From contig JAEWJZ010000022.1 of NCBI GenBank assembly GCA_023386315.1, forward strand, positions 1 through 15,488: DNA of 15,488 nucleotides, in the 5' to 3' direction. The stretch is from Bacillota bacterium. GTDB taxonomy: Bacteria; Bacillota; Clostridia; Lachnospirales; Lachnospiraceae. The translations under genes and the position numbers were made by a program. The notes beneath the pieces are model-generated. The model saw nothing but the letters and a program-made list of their open reading frames with translations, did no database searches and was not told the DNA's origin. Numbering within the stretch: the stretch's first letter is position 1; every line of letters begins with the position of its first letter. This document shows, one piece after another, positions 6,442 through 14,308 of the stretch.

Positions 6442-7632
6442 TTATTTTGTGCAAATAAATACACCAGCCTGCTTTGTAATATGGATAAAACCCTTTTTCA
6501 CCATCTTCTTTTCCAGATATTCACGGAATTCTTCATACCTGTCGATTAAAAACTCCTGTTGATTTCCGTGGCAGGATAATATATATTCCATCAGTGCACC
6601 TGCATCAGTAACCTCCAGATGGTCATCATAAATTTCTTTTTTTACAGATTTAAAATGACTCCTCAGGATTTCTTCTCCATTATCCAGTCCAAAAACATCA
6701 TAAAGATTTACTTCTGAGAGGACGATTCTGGAATCAAATTCCAGCACCAGCTGTCTGATCTCTTTCATATGCTCCCTGCCATAAGTGCTGCAATAAAAGA
6801 TTCCGCCCTTTTTTAAAACCCTGTAAACCTGAGTTAAAGCAGCATCAAGATTTGTTAAATAAAACAGTACATGATTAGCAGCGGCAGCATCGAAGCTTTC
6901 ATCCGGCTTTTTAATCTGCCTGCAGTCCAGAACTTCAAAAGAAATCTGCCCCGTGACCTGTCTTAAGTTTTCCTGTGCATCACGAACCATGCCCTTGGAT
7001 ACATCCGTCAGGCAAAGCTTCGCATCTGAGGGAATCCGGTCTTTATTTACCCGCCACAATTCTCCGTTTCCGCAGCCCAGTTCCAGAATATGTTTTCCGT
7101 TTAAGGGCTCCATCTGATCATAAAGCCACTGAAACCAGCCCATGGGACTGGTGGCATATTTTTTATGAAGACCAATTCGAATACTTACATTGGCTGCATC
7201 CTTGTACTGCTCCACCAGGGTTTTTTCCATATTTGTAATATGGATTAAGTGCAGAATTTTATTCCAGTCCACAGACTGGCGGTCAGCAACCAGTTTCGAG
7301 GTCTCTGTTAACGTCTGTTCTACCAGTTTTAAATGCTCAATTCTCTTCCGGATCAGATTCAGCTGAAGCTTGATTGATTCTCCCACATAATCATGATCCT
7401 TATCATTAATGGTAATGGAACGGATTTCATCAAGAGAAAATCCCAGATACTTAAGAGAGAGTATCTTCTGCAGCTTTGCAAAATCCGAATCTGTATAAAG
7501 CCGGTATCCGCCGGCGCTCATGCCTGCAGGTTTTAACAGTCCCTGCTTGTCATAATACCGGACAGTCCTTATGGAAACACTGGCCTTTTTCGCAAATTCT
7601 CCGGAAGTATAGTACCCTTCAATGTGGCTCAT
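6442..7632 (-). CDS. MerR-family regulator fused to a SAM-dependent methyltransferase domain
   Basis: The 396-residue protein has two clear parts. Residues about 8-75 are a MerR-type winged helix with YTSGEFAKKASVSIRTVRYY and GGYRLYTDSDFAKLQKI, followed by the usual linking helix (about 85-115). Residues about 165-310 are a class I methyltransferase fold: motif I ILELGCGNG (182-190), an acidic residue after the second strand in LCLTDVS (207-212), then FEVLDCRQIKKPDESFDAAAANHVLFYL and RVLKKGGIFY. No cysteine metal site is visible in the MerR part. It may sense SAM or a methylated substrate, or simply couple two activities; the effector is unknown. A GAGAGG-type site precedes the ATG. It follows the GNAT gene by 30 bases and lies directly upstream of a MerR-type promoter for rfbA. 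Confidence 0.85.
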   Translation of the reverse strand: MSHIEGYYTSGEFAKKASVSIRTVRYYDKQGLLKPAGMSAGGYRLYTDSDFAKLQKILSLKYLGFSLDEIRSITINDKDHDYVGESIKLQLNLIRKRIEHLKLVEQTLTETSKLVADRQSVDWNKILHLIHITNMEKTLVEQYKDAANVSIRIGLHKKYATSPMGWFQWLYDQMEPLNGKHILELGCGNGELWRVNKDRIPSDAKLCLTDVSKGMVRDAQENLRQVTGQISFEVLDCRQIKKPDESFDAAAANHVLFYLTNLDAALTQVYRVLKKGGIFYCSTYGREHMKEIRQLVLEFDSRIVLSEVNLYDVFGLDNGEEILRSHFKSVKKEIYDDHLEVTDAGALMEYILSCHGNQQEFLIDRYEEFREYLEKKMVKKGFIHITKQAGVFICTK

Positions 7633-7662
7633 TTTCCTCTCCCTCTCTCATTTTAATCCGTG

Positions 7663-8154
7663 TTACAGAATTATCTGATAATTTTCTATATCCAGAATTT
7701 CCCCAAATTTTTTCCCTACCTCACGAATCGTTCCGCAGTGAACAAATCCAAGCTGTTCATGAAGTTTCATACTGGCTTCATTGCCTCCTGTAATTACGGA
7801 TACAACCGTATGTATGTCTTCTCTTTCCCTCGCCATCTTAAGAATTACTGCAGCCAGCTTTCCGGCAATTCCTCTTCTGCGGTATTCCCTGTCAATGTAA
7901 ATGGATAATTCCACAGTCTCTTTATAAGCTTCTTTGGAACGATAGGCGGAAAGACTTGCATAACCAACTGCCTTTCCATCTTCCTCCGCTACAATCAGAG
8001 GATGATTTCCAACATTATGTTCGTGGAACCATACCATGCGTTCCTCCATGGTTTTTGGAGTAAAATCAAAGGTGGCAAAACCATGCTCTGCCTCATAATT
8101 ATAAATATCCAAGAGCTGCGGCATATCTTTTTCTACTGCGGTCCTGATGTTCAT
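7663..8154 (-). CDS. GNAT-family N-acetyltransferase (phosphinothricin acetyltransferase-like)
   Basis: The 163-residue product begins MNIRTAVEKDMPQLLDIYNY. It carries the family features HGFATFDFTPKTMEER near the N terminus and an acetyl-CoA binding segment YIDREYRRRGIAGKLAAVIL with the R-x-x-G-x-A pattern. This is followed by GGNEASMKLHEQLGFVHCGT. The N-terminal pattern is that of the pat/bar (YncA-like) subgroup, whose members acetylate small amines or amino-acid analogues; the actual substrate cannot be told. Two close ATGs exist. AGGAGGA touches the first (8158-8160), so the second (8152-8154), with a seven-base spacing, is preferred. A 13-bp palindrome (8191-8203) lies upstream. Confidence 0.85.
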   Translation of the reverse strand: MNIRTAVEKDMPQLLDIYNYEAEHGFATFDFTPKTMEERMVWFHEHNVGNHPLIVAEEDGKAVGYASLSAYRSKEAYKETVELSIYIDREYRRRGIAGKLAAVILKMAREREDIHTVVSVITGGNEASMKLHEQLGFVHCGTIREVGKKFGEILDIENYQIIL

Positions 8155-8207
8155 TCCCATTCCTCCTGAGTCAATCAGTATTATTTATTTATGTATCATA
8201 CATCAAA

Positions 8208-8918
8208 CTACTGCCCTCGTCCAATACAAATTGTTAAAAAATACACCTTCCTGATTCCCGATTTTTTCAGCACACGGGTACAGGCTTCCACTGTACTTCC
8301 GGTCGTATAAATGTCATCAATTAAAATTACATTTTCAAGGCCTCCAACCATCTTTCCCGGTAGAAAAGCTTCCTCCAGATTTTTTAAACGCTCTGTGGGA
8401 TTAAGTGCCTTCTGGGGCATGGTTTTCTTATTTCTCACCAGCATATCAGGAAAGACAGGAATCTCAAGTCTCTCTCCGATTCTGCATGCAAGAATCTCAG
8501 CCTGGTTAAATCCCCTCTCTTTTTTTCTCGAAGGATGAACCGGCACCGGGACGAGACCACAGGCACCCATACGCCTGATAATTTTCTCATAACGCAGACT
8601 TATGGCATCTCCGTAAAAATCTAAATATTCCCGTTTATTTTTGTATTTTATCTTTGCCATGGAGTTTTTGGCGTATTCGTCGTAATCAATCAGAGCCCTG
8701 CCATACTCAAAGGTTCTTTTGTGTTTCATACAGTCAAAGCAGTATTCTATATCGCTGCTAAAGACCTCCTTGCCGCATTTTTTACATACAGGGTCCTTAA
8801 CGAAAGACAGCAATTTCACACATTCCGGACAGATCAGTCTGCCTTTCGGCATGACGATCCCGTCACAGACCGGACACCTCCGCGGAAATAACAGGTCAAT
8901 AAAAAAAGAGGATTGCAT
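8208..8918 (-). CDS. comF: ComF-family phosphoribosyltransferase-like protein
   Basis: The 236-residue protein matches the ComFC/GntX-like family, linked to DNA uptake in competent bacteria, although many non-competent species keep it. The N-terminal third is a zinc ribbon with four CxxC pairs (CPVC, CPEC, CKKC, CFDC). The C-terminal part is a phosphoribosyltransferase-like fold with VPVPVHPSRKKERGFNQAE and the PRPP-loop motif VILIDDIYTTGSTV. The ATG at 8916-8918 is chosen because MQSSFFIDLLFPRRCPVC matches the family start and an AAAGGAG lies upstream, with a rather long spacing of about 11. The frame stays open for 60 more bases. It follows recD2 and precedes the GNAT gene. Confidence 0.88.
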   Translation of the reverse strand: MQSSFFIDLLFPRRCPVCDGIVMPKGRLICPECVKLLSFVKDPVCKKCGKEVFSSDIEYCFDCMKHKRTFEYGRALIDYDEYAKNSMAKIKYKNKREYLDFYGDAISLRYEKIIRRMGACGLVPVPVHPSRKKERGFNQAEILACRIGERLEIPVFPDMLVRNKKTMPQKALNPTERLKNLEEAFLPGKMVGGLENVILIDDIYTTGSTVEACTRVLKKSGIRKVYFLTICIGRGQ

Positions 8919-8952
8919 AAGGATTGATTCTCCTTTTAAGAATTGTAAGACA

Positions 8953-8975
8953 GGCAGACAGGACCTCCGTCTGCC
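8953..8975 (-). other. Small hairpin between recD2 and comF
   Basis: GGCAGAC and GTCTGCC (8953-8959 with 8969-8975) form a perfect 7-bp stem with a nine-base loop just after the recD2 stop codon. No U-tract follows on the minus strand, so it may be an intercistronic stabilising or processing structure rather than a terminator. Confidence 0.35.
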
Positions 8976-8983
8976 CAAAGAAT

Positions 8984-11209
8984 TTAAGGTAGCTTATTTA
9001 TTTCACAGATACGTTCCTTTAAGCCGGAATATCTGCGCTGTTCCATTTCGTTATTTACCATATCCTGAAACGTGCCCGGCATCCCTACCAGGCAGACACA
9101 GGTCTTAGCACGGGTAACTGCTGTATAAATCAAGTTTCTTGTCATCAGCATTCTGGGACCGGGGAAAACAGGGATTACCACTGCAGGATACTCACTTCCC
9201 TGGGATTTATGAATGGTTATGGCATAAGCCAGCTCCAGCTCTTCCAACTGCTTATAGCTGTACTCCACCAGACGTCCTTCATCAAATTCCACAGTCACGA
9301 GCTCTGCAAACGGATTCATCTCGCGGATGATTCCGATGTCTCCGTTATAAATTCCAGTTCCCTTTTCTACAGGAATCCCATACTTATTTCTGACTTCCCA
9401 TTCCATGTTATAATTGTTTTTGATCTGCATCACCTTATCGCCGGTCCGGTAAATCACCCCTGCTGATTCCCGCTCCTGCTTTGCCTCTGACGGCGGATTT
9501 AAGTACTCCTGCAGAATAGAATTAAGCCGCTCCACTCCAATGGCGCCCTTTCTCATGGGCGTCATAATCTGAATGTCATAGGGGTCTGCGTGAACATAGG
9601 CCGGAAGTTTGCTCTGAACCAGTGTAATCATGGCATTGATGATGGTATTTGGTTCTTCCCTCTTGATAAACAAAAAATCATTGCTTTTTTTACCAAGGGG
9701 AACTGATTCCCCCCGGTTAATCATATGGGCATTAACAACAATATCACTCTGTGTGGCCTGGCGGAAGATTTTCGTCAGCATTACCACATTGAAGCACTGG
9801 GATTCAATCAAATCTCTCAGCACATTTCCAGGACCCACGCTTGGAAGCTGGTTTACATCTCCCACCAGTATGAGTCTTGTTCCGGGATTTATGGCCTTTA
9901 ACAGAGACTGCATAAGATGAATGTCCACCATGGACGTCTCATCGATAATAACAGCATCGGCATCCAGCGGATTCTCTTCATTTCGTTCAAAATGCATGGA
10001 TACGGAACGTTCGTCTCCCGGAACCCCTGTCAGCTCCAAAAGCCGGTGTATGGTCCGTGCCTCATATCCAGTCGCTTCCGTCATACGCTTTGCTGCCCTG
10101 CCCGTTGGAGCTGCCAGTAATATCTCCATCTCCTCACTTTCAAAAAAGCGGATAATGGTATTAATGGTAGTGGTCTTTCCGGTTCCAGGTCCGCCGGTGA
10201 TAATGAGAAGTCCGCTGTTTACAGCCTCTACCACTGCCATTACCTGTTTTTCATCCAGCTCAATCTGCTCTTTTTCCTGAATCTTAACAAGTCTGGTCCT
10301 GATTTCCTCCTCTGGCATGGTTCCCCTGATATTTAAATCATGAAGCATCTTGGCCACATTCAGTTCCATATAATAATACTGGGATGCATAAACGGTCCGT
10401 TTCCCGTCTGTTTCCCTGATAATCAGGCGCTTGTCCAGCTGCATGTCCATCAGATGCTTTTCTATGGATGCCTGCTCCACTTTTAAAAGCTCAGAAGCAG
10501 AGGAAAGCAGCTCCTCTTCGGGCAGGTAAGTATGACCGTTTGAAGTTGCCTGCAGAAGGGTATAAAGAACTCCGCATTTGATACGGAAATCCGAGTCTGT
10601 AAAAATGCCTGCTTTCCTGGCAATCTCATCCGCCATCTTAAATCCCACTCCGGATATATCATCTGCCATCTGATAGGGATTTTCCTTAACAATACTGTAA
10701 AGTCTGGGGCCGTATTCCTGATAGATCTTCACTGCAAGATTCATGGAAATACCGTATTCCTGAAGAAACATCATCGCCTGGCGCATCTCTTTTTTCTGTT
10801 CAACCTGATTGGAGATGGACATGGCAAGCTTTTCACTGACACCCTTTACCTCGGAAAGGCGCTCAGGCTCTTCTTCCATAATCCGGAAGGTATCGGCTTT
10901 AAACCGGCGGACAATCCTTGCTGCCAGCGCTGCACCCACTCCCTTAATCGCTCCGGATCCCAGATAACGTTCCATGGCAGCGGTATCTTCCGGGGCTTTT
11001 ATTTCATAGCTTTCGACAGACAGCTGTTCTCCATAAACGGGATGTTCCGTCAGAATCCCCACCGCCTCAATCCGTTCCCCTTCACTGATGTAATGAAAAT
11101 TACCTACCAGCGTATATTCCTCGCCGTCTTCTGAAAGGCTCAGTACCGTATAACCGTTGTCTTCGTTCCTGTATTTAATTTTTTCTACAAATCCGCAGAC
11201 TGTCGCCAT
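8984..11209 (-). CDS. recD2: RecD2-type superfamily 1 DNA helicase
   Basis: RecD2 is a 5'-3' DNA helicase of the RecD/TraA group that works outside RecBCD, in repair and replication-fork maintenance. The 741-residue protein has an N-terminal OB-like region (about 1-75: MATVCGFVEKIKYRNEDNGY) and helix-hairpin-helix repeats (about 80-230: GSGAIKGVGAALAARIV, ISGVGFKMADEIA). The helicase core has Walker A GGPGTGKTTT (339-348), DETSMVD (423-429), GDVNQLPSVGPG (450-461), AITIHKSQGSEYPAV and YTAVTRAK near the end. The frame remains open 35 codons upstream, but MATVCGF is the family start and has GGAGG directly before it (ATG 11207-11209). It follows mreB after 123 bases that hold a weak hairpin (11250-11273). 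Confidence 0.95.
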   Translation of the reverse strand: MATVCGFVEKIKYRNEDNGYTVLSLSEDGEEYTLVGNFHYISEGERIEAVGILTEHPVYGEQLSVESYEIKAPEDTAAMERYLGSGAIKGVGAALAARIVRRFKADTFRIMEEEPERLSEVKGVSEKLAMSISNQVEQKKEMRQAMMFLQEYGISMNLAVKIYQEYGPRLYSIVKENPYQMADDISGVGFKMADEIARKAGIFTDSDFRIKCGVLYTLLQATSNGHTYLPEEELLSSASELLKVEQASIEKHLMDMQLDKRLIIRETDGKRTVYASQYYYMELNVAKMLHDLNIRGTMPEEEIRTRLVKIQEKEQIELDEKQVMAVVEAVNSGLLIITGGPGTGKTTTINTIIRFFESEEMEILLAAPTGRAAKRMTEATGYEARTIHRLLELTGVPGDERSVSMHFERNEENPLDADAVIIDETSMVDIHLMQSLLKAINPGTRLILVGDVNQLPSVGPGNVLRDLIESQCFNVVMLTKIFRQATQSDIVVNAHMINRGESVPLGKKSNDFLFIKREEPNTIINAMITLVQSKLPAYVHADPYDIQIMTPMRKGAIGVERLNSILQEYLNPPSEAKQERESAGVIYRTGDKVMQIKNNYNMEWEVRNKYGIPVEKGTGIYNGDIGIIREMNPFAELVTVEFDEGRLVEYSYKQLEELELAYAITIHKSQGSEYPAVVIPVFPGPRMLMTRNLIYTAVTRAKTCVCLVGMPGTFQDMVNNEMEQRRYSGLKERICEINKLP

Positions 11210-11249
11210 GTTTCCTCCGTAAAATACAAAGAGACTGCCGCAAAAGGAA

Positions 11250-11273
11250 CCCTGCCGGAATTTACCGCCAGGG
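11250..11273 (-). other. Terminator-like hairpin between mreB and recD2
   Basis: CCCTG-G-CGG and CCG-G-CAGGG form an 8-bp stem with one G/G mismatch and a six-base loop, followed on the minus strand by TTCCTTTTGC. The U-tract is poor, so it could be a leaky terminator that reduces recD2 expression relative to mreB. Confidence 0.4.
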
Positions 11274-11332
11274 CTGTTAAGAGCAGTTTTATTAATCATC
11301 AAAGCTGAACACAAATATCAGCCTGTGCCTGA

Positions 11333-12337
11333 TTAAAATTCTGTTTTGCTGTTTCCGCCATGAGTAAATTCGATGAATTTACCTGTTCCGATGGCAACTG
11401 CAGTCAGCGGATCCTCAGCAATCATAGTTGTGATGCCTGTCTTCTCTTCGATCAGGGCATCTAACCCACTTAATAAAGAACCGCCTCCTGTTAAGACAAT
11501 TCCTCTGTCAAAAATGTCGGCAGCCAGTTCCGGCGGAGTTCTCTCCAGAACATTATGAACCGCATCCACAATCTGCATTGCCGGCTCTTTTAAAGCATCA
11601 AGAGTCTCGTCCGAGGTTACAACAATGGTCTTTGGCAGTCCGGTTACTAAGTTTCTTCCTCTTACTTCCATGGTTAAAACTTCCGGTCTGCGGTATGCAG
11701 CTCCGATGTTGATCTTAATCTCTTCCGCCGTTCTTTCGCCGATCAGAAGGTTATGCTTCTTACGCATATAACGGACAAGAGCCTCATCAAAATCATCACC
11801 AGCAACCTTAATGGAAGTGCTCACAACTGTGCCGCCTAAAGAAATCACTGCAATATCGGAAGTACCGCCGCCAATATCCACAATCATATTGCCGCAGGCC
11901 TTGGAAATATCAATCCCTGCGCCGATAGCTGCTGCAACCGGTTCCTCGATAATGGCCACTTCTCTGGCTCCTGCCTGATAGGTTGCATCTTCAACCGCTT
12001 TTTTCTCAACTTCAGTGGCACCGCTCGGTATGCAGACACTGATTCTTGGCTTTCTTAAAGTCTTCTTTCCTACTGCTTTGTTGATAAAATACTTCAGCAT
12101 CTTTTCCGTTACCGTGTAATCGGAAATTACACCCTGGCGCAAAGGTCTGACTGCTACAATATTACCCGGTGTTCTTCCAATCATCAGCCTTGCTTCTTCT
12201 CCGATTGCCTTTATTTTATTGGTATCACGGTCTATGGCCACAACTGACGGCTCTTTTAAAACAACACCCTTACCTTTGATATAAACCAGTATGCTTGCTG
12301 TACCTAAATCAATTCCAATGTCATTAGACATCATCAT
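11333..12337 (-). CDS. mreB: Rod-shape determining protein MreB/Mbl (actin-like)
   Basis: MreB forms membrane-bound filaments that guide lateral wall synthesis. The 334-residue product has the actin-fold ATP-binding motifs: IGIDLGTASILVYIKGKG (phosphate 1, about 7-24), VDIGGGTSDIAVISLGG (phosphate 2, about 158-174) and GIVLTGGGSLLSGLD (adenosine, near 290). Three tandem ATGs start the frame; the first (12335-12337) has the best spacing, nine bases, to AGGAGG (12347-12352). Neither mreC nor mreD follows; recD2 comes next instead. The paralogue could be MreB, Mbl or MreBH; sequence alone does not settle this. Its promoter is probably at 12433-12461. Confidence 0.92.
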   Translation of the reverse strand: MMMSNDIGIDLGTASILVYIKGKGVVLKEPSVVAIDRDTNKIKAIGEEARLMIGRTPGNIVAVRPLRQGVISDYTVTEKMLKYFINKAVGKKTLRKPRISVCIPSGATEVEKKAVEDATYQAGAREVAIIEEPVAAAIGAGIDISKACGNMIVDIGGGTSDIAVISLGGTVVSTSIKVAGDDFDEALVRYMRKKHNLLIGERTAEEIKINIGAAYRRPEVLTMEVRGRNLVTGLPKTIVVTSDETLDALKEPAMQIVDAVHNVLERTPPELAADIFDRGIVLTGGGSLLSGLDALIEEKTGITTMIAEDPLTAVAIGTGKFIEFTHGGNSKTEF

Positions 12338-12432
12338 AATAATCTTCCTCCTGTTCGCTGTATCCTGTTCCCAGGGTTTCCTTTATCTTCAAATTTATGT
12401 TAATTGGTAAATGAAGTCACATTTTCTATCTT

Positions 12433-12461
12433 ATTATATACAATAACCTTGGGTTTTGAAA
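12433..12461 (-). promoter_or_regulatory. Probable promoter for mreB
   Basis: Minus-strand TATAAT (12433-12438) is a perfect -10 box, with TTTCAA (12456-12461) 17 bases upstream as a poor -35. A TG two bases before the -10 box may help. Surroundings are very A/T-rich. Confidence 0.55.
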
Positions 12462-12504
12462 GGGTTTTTTTAATTTTTATTTTGTTTATGTTTTTTTAAT
12501 GTAC

Positions 12505-12533
12505 AGGACACATTTTCTTCACATTTATATCAT
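12505..12533 (+). promoter_or_regulatory. Candidate promoter for the plus-strand RNA
   Basis: AGGACA (12505-12510), a 17-base spacer and TATCAT (12528-12533). The -10 box has five of six consensus bases and the -35 box four of six. Predicted start is near 12540, at the base of the first hairpin. TATACT at 12533-12538 overlaps as an alternative -10 box without a good -35. Confidence 0.45.
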
Positions 12534-12539
12534 ATACTG

Positions 12540-12694
12540 ATAATACGTTATCCGAAAGGATGACGGGCCTTTTGTTTCAAGTAACTTACTTGAAATCACA
12601 AAGCTTTTTCATACTCATACCGGACGGTGCAAACCGTCCGGCCCCCCTAAAAGATAATGCATCCGTTTCCATATGACAGGAAACGGATTTTTTC
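12540..12694 (+). ncRNA. Candidate structured small RNA, not recognised
   Basis: No open reading frame is present. Reading the plus strand there are four hairpins in a row. (1) CGTTATCC-GAAA-GGATGACG (12546-12565), 8 bp with one U-G pair. (2) TTTCAAGTAA / TTACTTGAAA around C12585, extended by TTTG/CAAA after a three-base bulge (12571-12602). (3) CCGGACGGT-GCAA-ACCGTCCGG (12620-12641), followed by six Cs. (4) The terminator stem 12661-12688 with six Us. Two loops are GNRA tetraloops only when read on the plus strand, and only the plus strand has the U-tract, so transcription is probably plus. It lies between two minus-strand genes and converges on the ABC-F gene. I did not match it to a known RNA family. 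Confidence 0.6.
12661..12694 (+). terminator. Intrinsic terminator of the plus-strand RNA
   Basis: ATCCGTTTCC (12661-12670) and GGAAACGGAT (12679-12688) form a perfect 10-bp stem with an eight-base loop, followed by TTTTTTCTG on the plus strand. On the minus strand the stem is followed by GCATTATC, so it works only for plus-strand transcription. Confidence 0.8.
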
Positions 12695-12699
12695 TGTTT

Positions 12700-12745
12700 A
12701 AAATACGGGATTTTATTCTGTTTCAAAAATTGAATCCCGTATTTT
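12700..12745 (-). terminator. Terminator of the ABC-F gene, possibly bidirectional
   Basis: A 13-bp stem (12700-12712 with 12733-12745; arms AAAATACGGGATT / AATCCCGTATTTT) with a 20-base A/U-rich loop begins seven bases after the ABC-F stop. On the minus strand the stem ends in TTTT; on the plus strand it ends in TTTTTT, so it could stop both strands. Confidence 0.75.
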
Positions 12746-12751
12746 TTATAA

Positions 12752-14308
12752 TCAGGATAGCTTTAACGCCCACTCTCTGCAGTCTATTACCTTAGTTGCA
12801 ACTCCCTCATAAAATTCCGGCTCATGGCAGATTAACAGAATGCTTCCCTTATATTCCATCAGCGCTCTTTTCAGTTCTTCTTTTGCTTCCACATCAAGAT
12901 GGTTCGTCGGCTCGTCCAATAGAAGAACATTGGTTTCCCTGTTTAGCAGCTTACACAGACGGACCTTCGCCTGCTCGCCTCCGCTGAGCACCCTAACCTG
13001 ACTTTCTATATGTTTGGTTGTAAGTCCACATTTGGCAAGGGCCGAACGGACCTGATACTGGGTATAGGAAGGAAACTCTTTCCATATCTCTTCAATACAG
13101 GTGGTCGTATTTCCAGGAGCCATCTCCTGTTCAAAATATCCGATGGACAGATAATCACCCAGCTCCACATTACCGTTTAAGGAAGGAGTCAGACCCAGAA
13201 TGCTTTTCAGCAAAGTGGTCTTTCCAATGCCGTTGGCTCCCAATAAAACAACCTTTTCCCCTCTTTCCATGATTAAATTAAGTGGTTTTGATAATGGCTC
13301 CTCATATCCGATTACCAGTTCCTTCGTCTCAAAGATCATCTTTCCCGCTGTACGCGCTTCCATAAAATGAAACTCAGGCTTTGGTTTATCCTTGGAAAGT
13401 TCAATTACATCCATTTTATCCAGCTTCTTCTGCCTGGACATAGCCATATTCCTGGTAGAAACCCGGGCTTTGTTGCGCGCCACAAAATCTTCCAGCTCTG
13501 CGATTTCCTGCTGCTGCCTCTTATATGCTGATTCCAGCTGTGCCCGTTTTACAGCATATACCTCCTGGAACTTTTCATAATCTCCCACATAGCGGTCCAG
13601 TGCCTGATTTTCCATATGGTAGATAATATTTACAACACTGTTTAGGAATGGTATGTCATGGGAAATCAGAATAAACGCGTTTTCATACTCCTGAAGATAA
13701 CGCTTCAGCCACTCAATATGCTGTACATCCAGGTAATTGGTGGGCTCGTCCAGAAGAAGAATATCCGGCTTTTCAAGCAGCAGCTTTCCCAAAAGAACCT
13801 TGGTTCTCTGTCCGCCGCTCAGTTCCGTCACATCCTTATCGATTCCCATATCACTTAACCCCAATGCTCTCGCAACTTCCTCCACCTTGGAATCGATAAT
13901 ATAAAAATCATGTGCCATTAAAAGATCCTGAATGGTTCCCAGCTCTTCCATCATGGAATTCATGGTTTCCTCGTCCGCCTCTCCCATCCGGTCACAGATA
14001 TCATTCATCTGTTCTTCCATTTGAAACAGAAAGGCAAATGCGCTTTTTAAAACGTCACGGATGGTCATTCCTTTTTCCAAAACAGTATGCTGGTCTAAAT
14101 AACCGACACGGACTCTCTTTGCCCACTCAACTTTTCCTTCATCCGGCTGAAGTTTCGCCGTTATGATATTCATAAATGTGGATTTTCCCTCTCCATTGGC
14201 TCCGATCAGGCCGATGTGCTCTCCCTTTAATAACCGGAATGACACGTTCTGAAAAATGGCGCGGTCTCCAAAACCATGTGTCAAATGTTCTACGTTTAAT
14301 ATACTCAT
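12752..14308 (-). CDS. ABC-F family ATPase (YkpA/YbiT-like)
   Basis: The 518-residue protein has two ABC ATPase domains and no membrane segments, the layout of ABC-F proteins that act at the ribosomal E site. Domain 1: Walker A GANGEGKS (36-43), signature LSGGQ (163-167), Walker B DILLLDEP (182-189). The linker at about 240-315 is rich in charged residues (KRAQLESAYKRQQQEIAELE). Domain 2: Walker A GANGIGKT (357-364), signature LSGGEQ (441-446), Walker B VLLLDEP (461-467). The linker and overall resemblance favour the housekeeping YkpA/YbiT group over a resistance factor. The short 5' leader without an attenuator also fits. The ATG at 14306-14308 has AAGGAG seven bases upstream; the preceding in-frame TTG is less well placed. 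Confidence 0.93.
   Translation of the reverse strand: MSILNVEHLTHGFGDRAIFQNVSFRLLKGEHIGLIGANGEGKSTFMNIITAKLQPDEGKVEWAKRVRVGYLDQHTVLEKGMTIRDVLKSAFAFLFQMEEQMNDICDRMGEADEETMNSMMEELGTIQDLLMAHDFYIIDSKVEEVARALGLSDMGIDKDVTELSGGQRTKVLLGKLLLEKPDILLLDEPTNYLDVQHIEWLKRYLQEYENAFILISHDIPFLNSVVNIIYHMENQALDRYVGDYEKFQEVYAVKRAQLESAYKRQQQEIAELEDFVARNKARVSTRNMAMSRQKKLDKMDVIELSKDKPKPEFHFMEARTAGKMIFETKELVIGYEEPLSKPLNLIMERGEKVVLLGANGIGKTTLLKSILGLTPSLNGNVELGDYLSIGYFEQEMAPGNTTTCIEEIWKEFPSYTQYQVRSALAKCGLTTKHIESQVRVLSGGEQAKVRLCKLLNRETNVLLLDEPTNHLDVEAKEELKRALMEYKGSILLICHEPEFYEGVATKVIDCREWALKLS

Noticed and set aside
8953..8975. Hairpin after recD2 as a transcription terminator
   Set aside because: No U-tract follows on the minus strand; kept only as a small hairpin.
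9921..10280. Plus-strand open frame of 119 codons opposite recD2
   Set aside because: Shadow of the helicase gene; low-complexity Ser-rich product and no ribosome-binding site.
11210..11314. 35-codon N-terminal extension of RecD2
   Set aside because: MATVCGF is the family start and has a GGAGG site immediately upstream; the extension overlaps the intercistronic hairpin.
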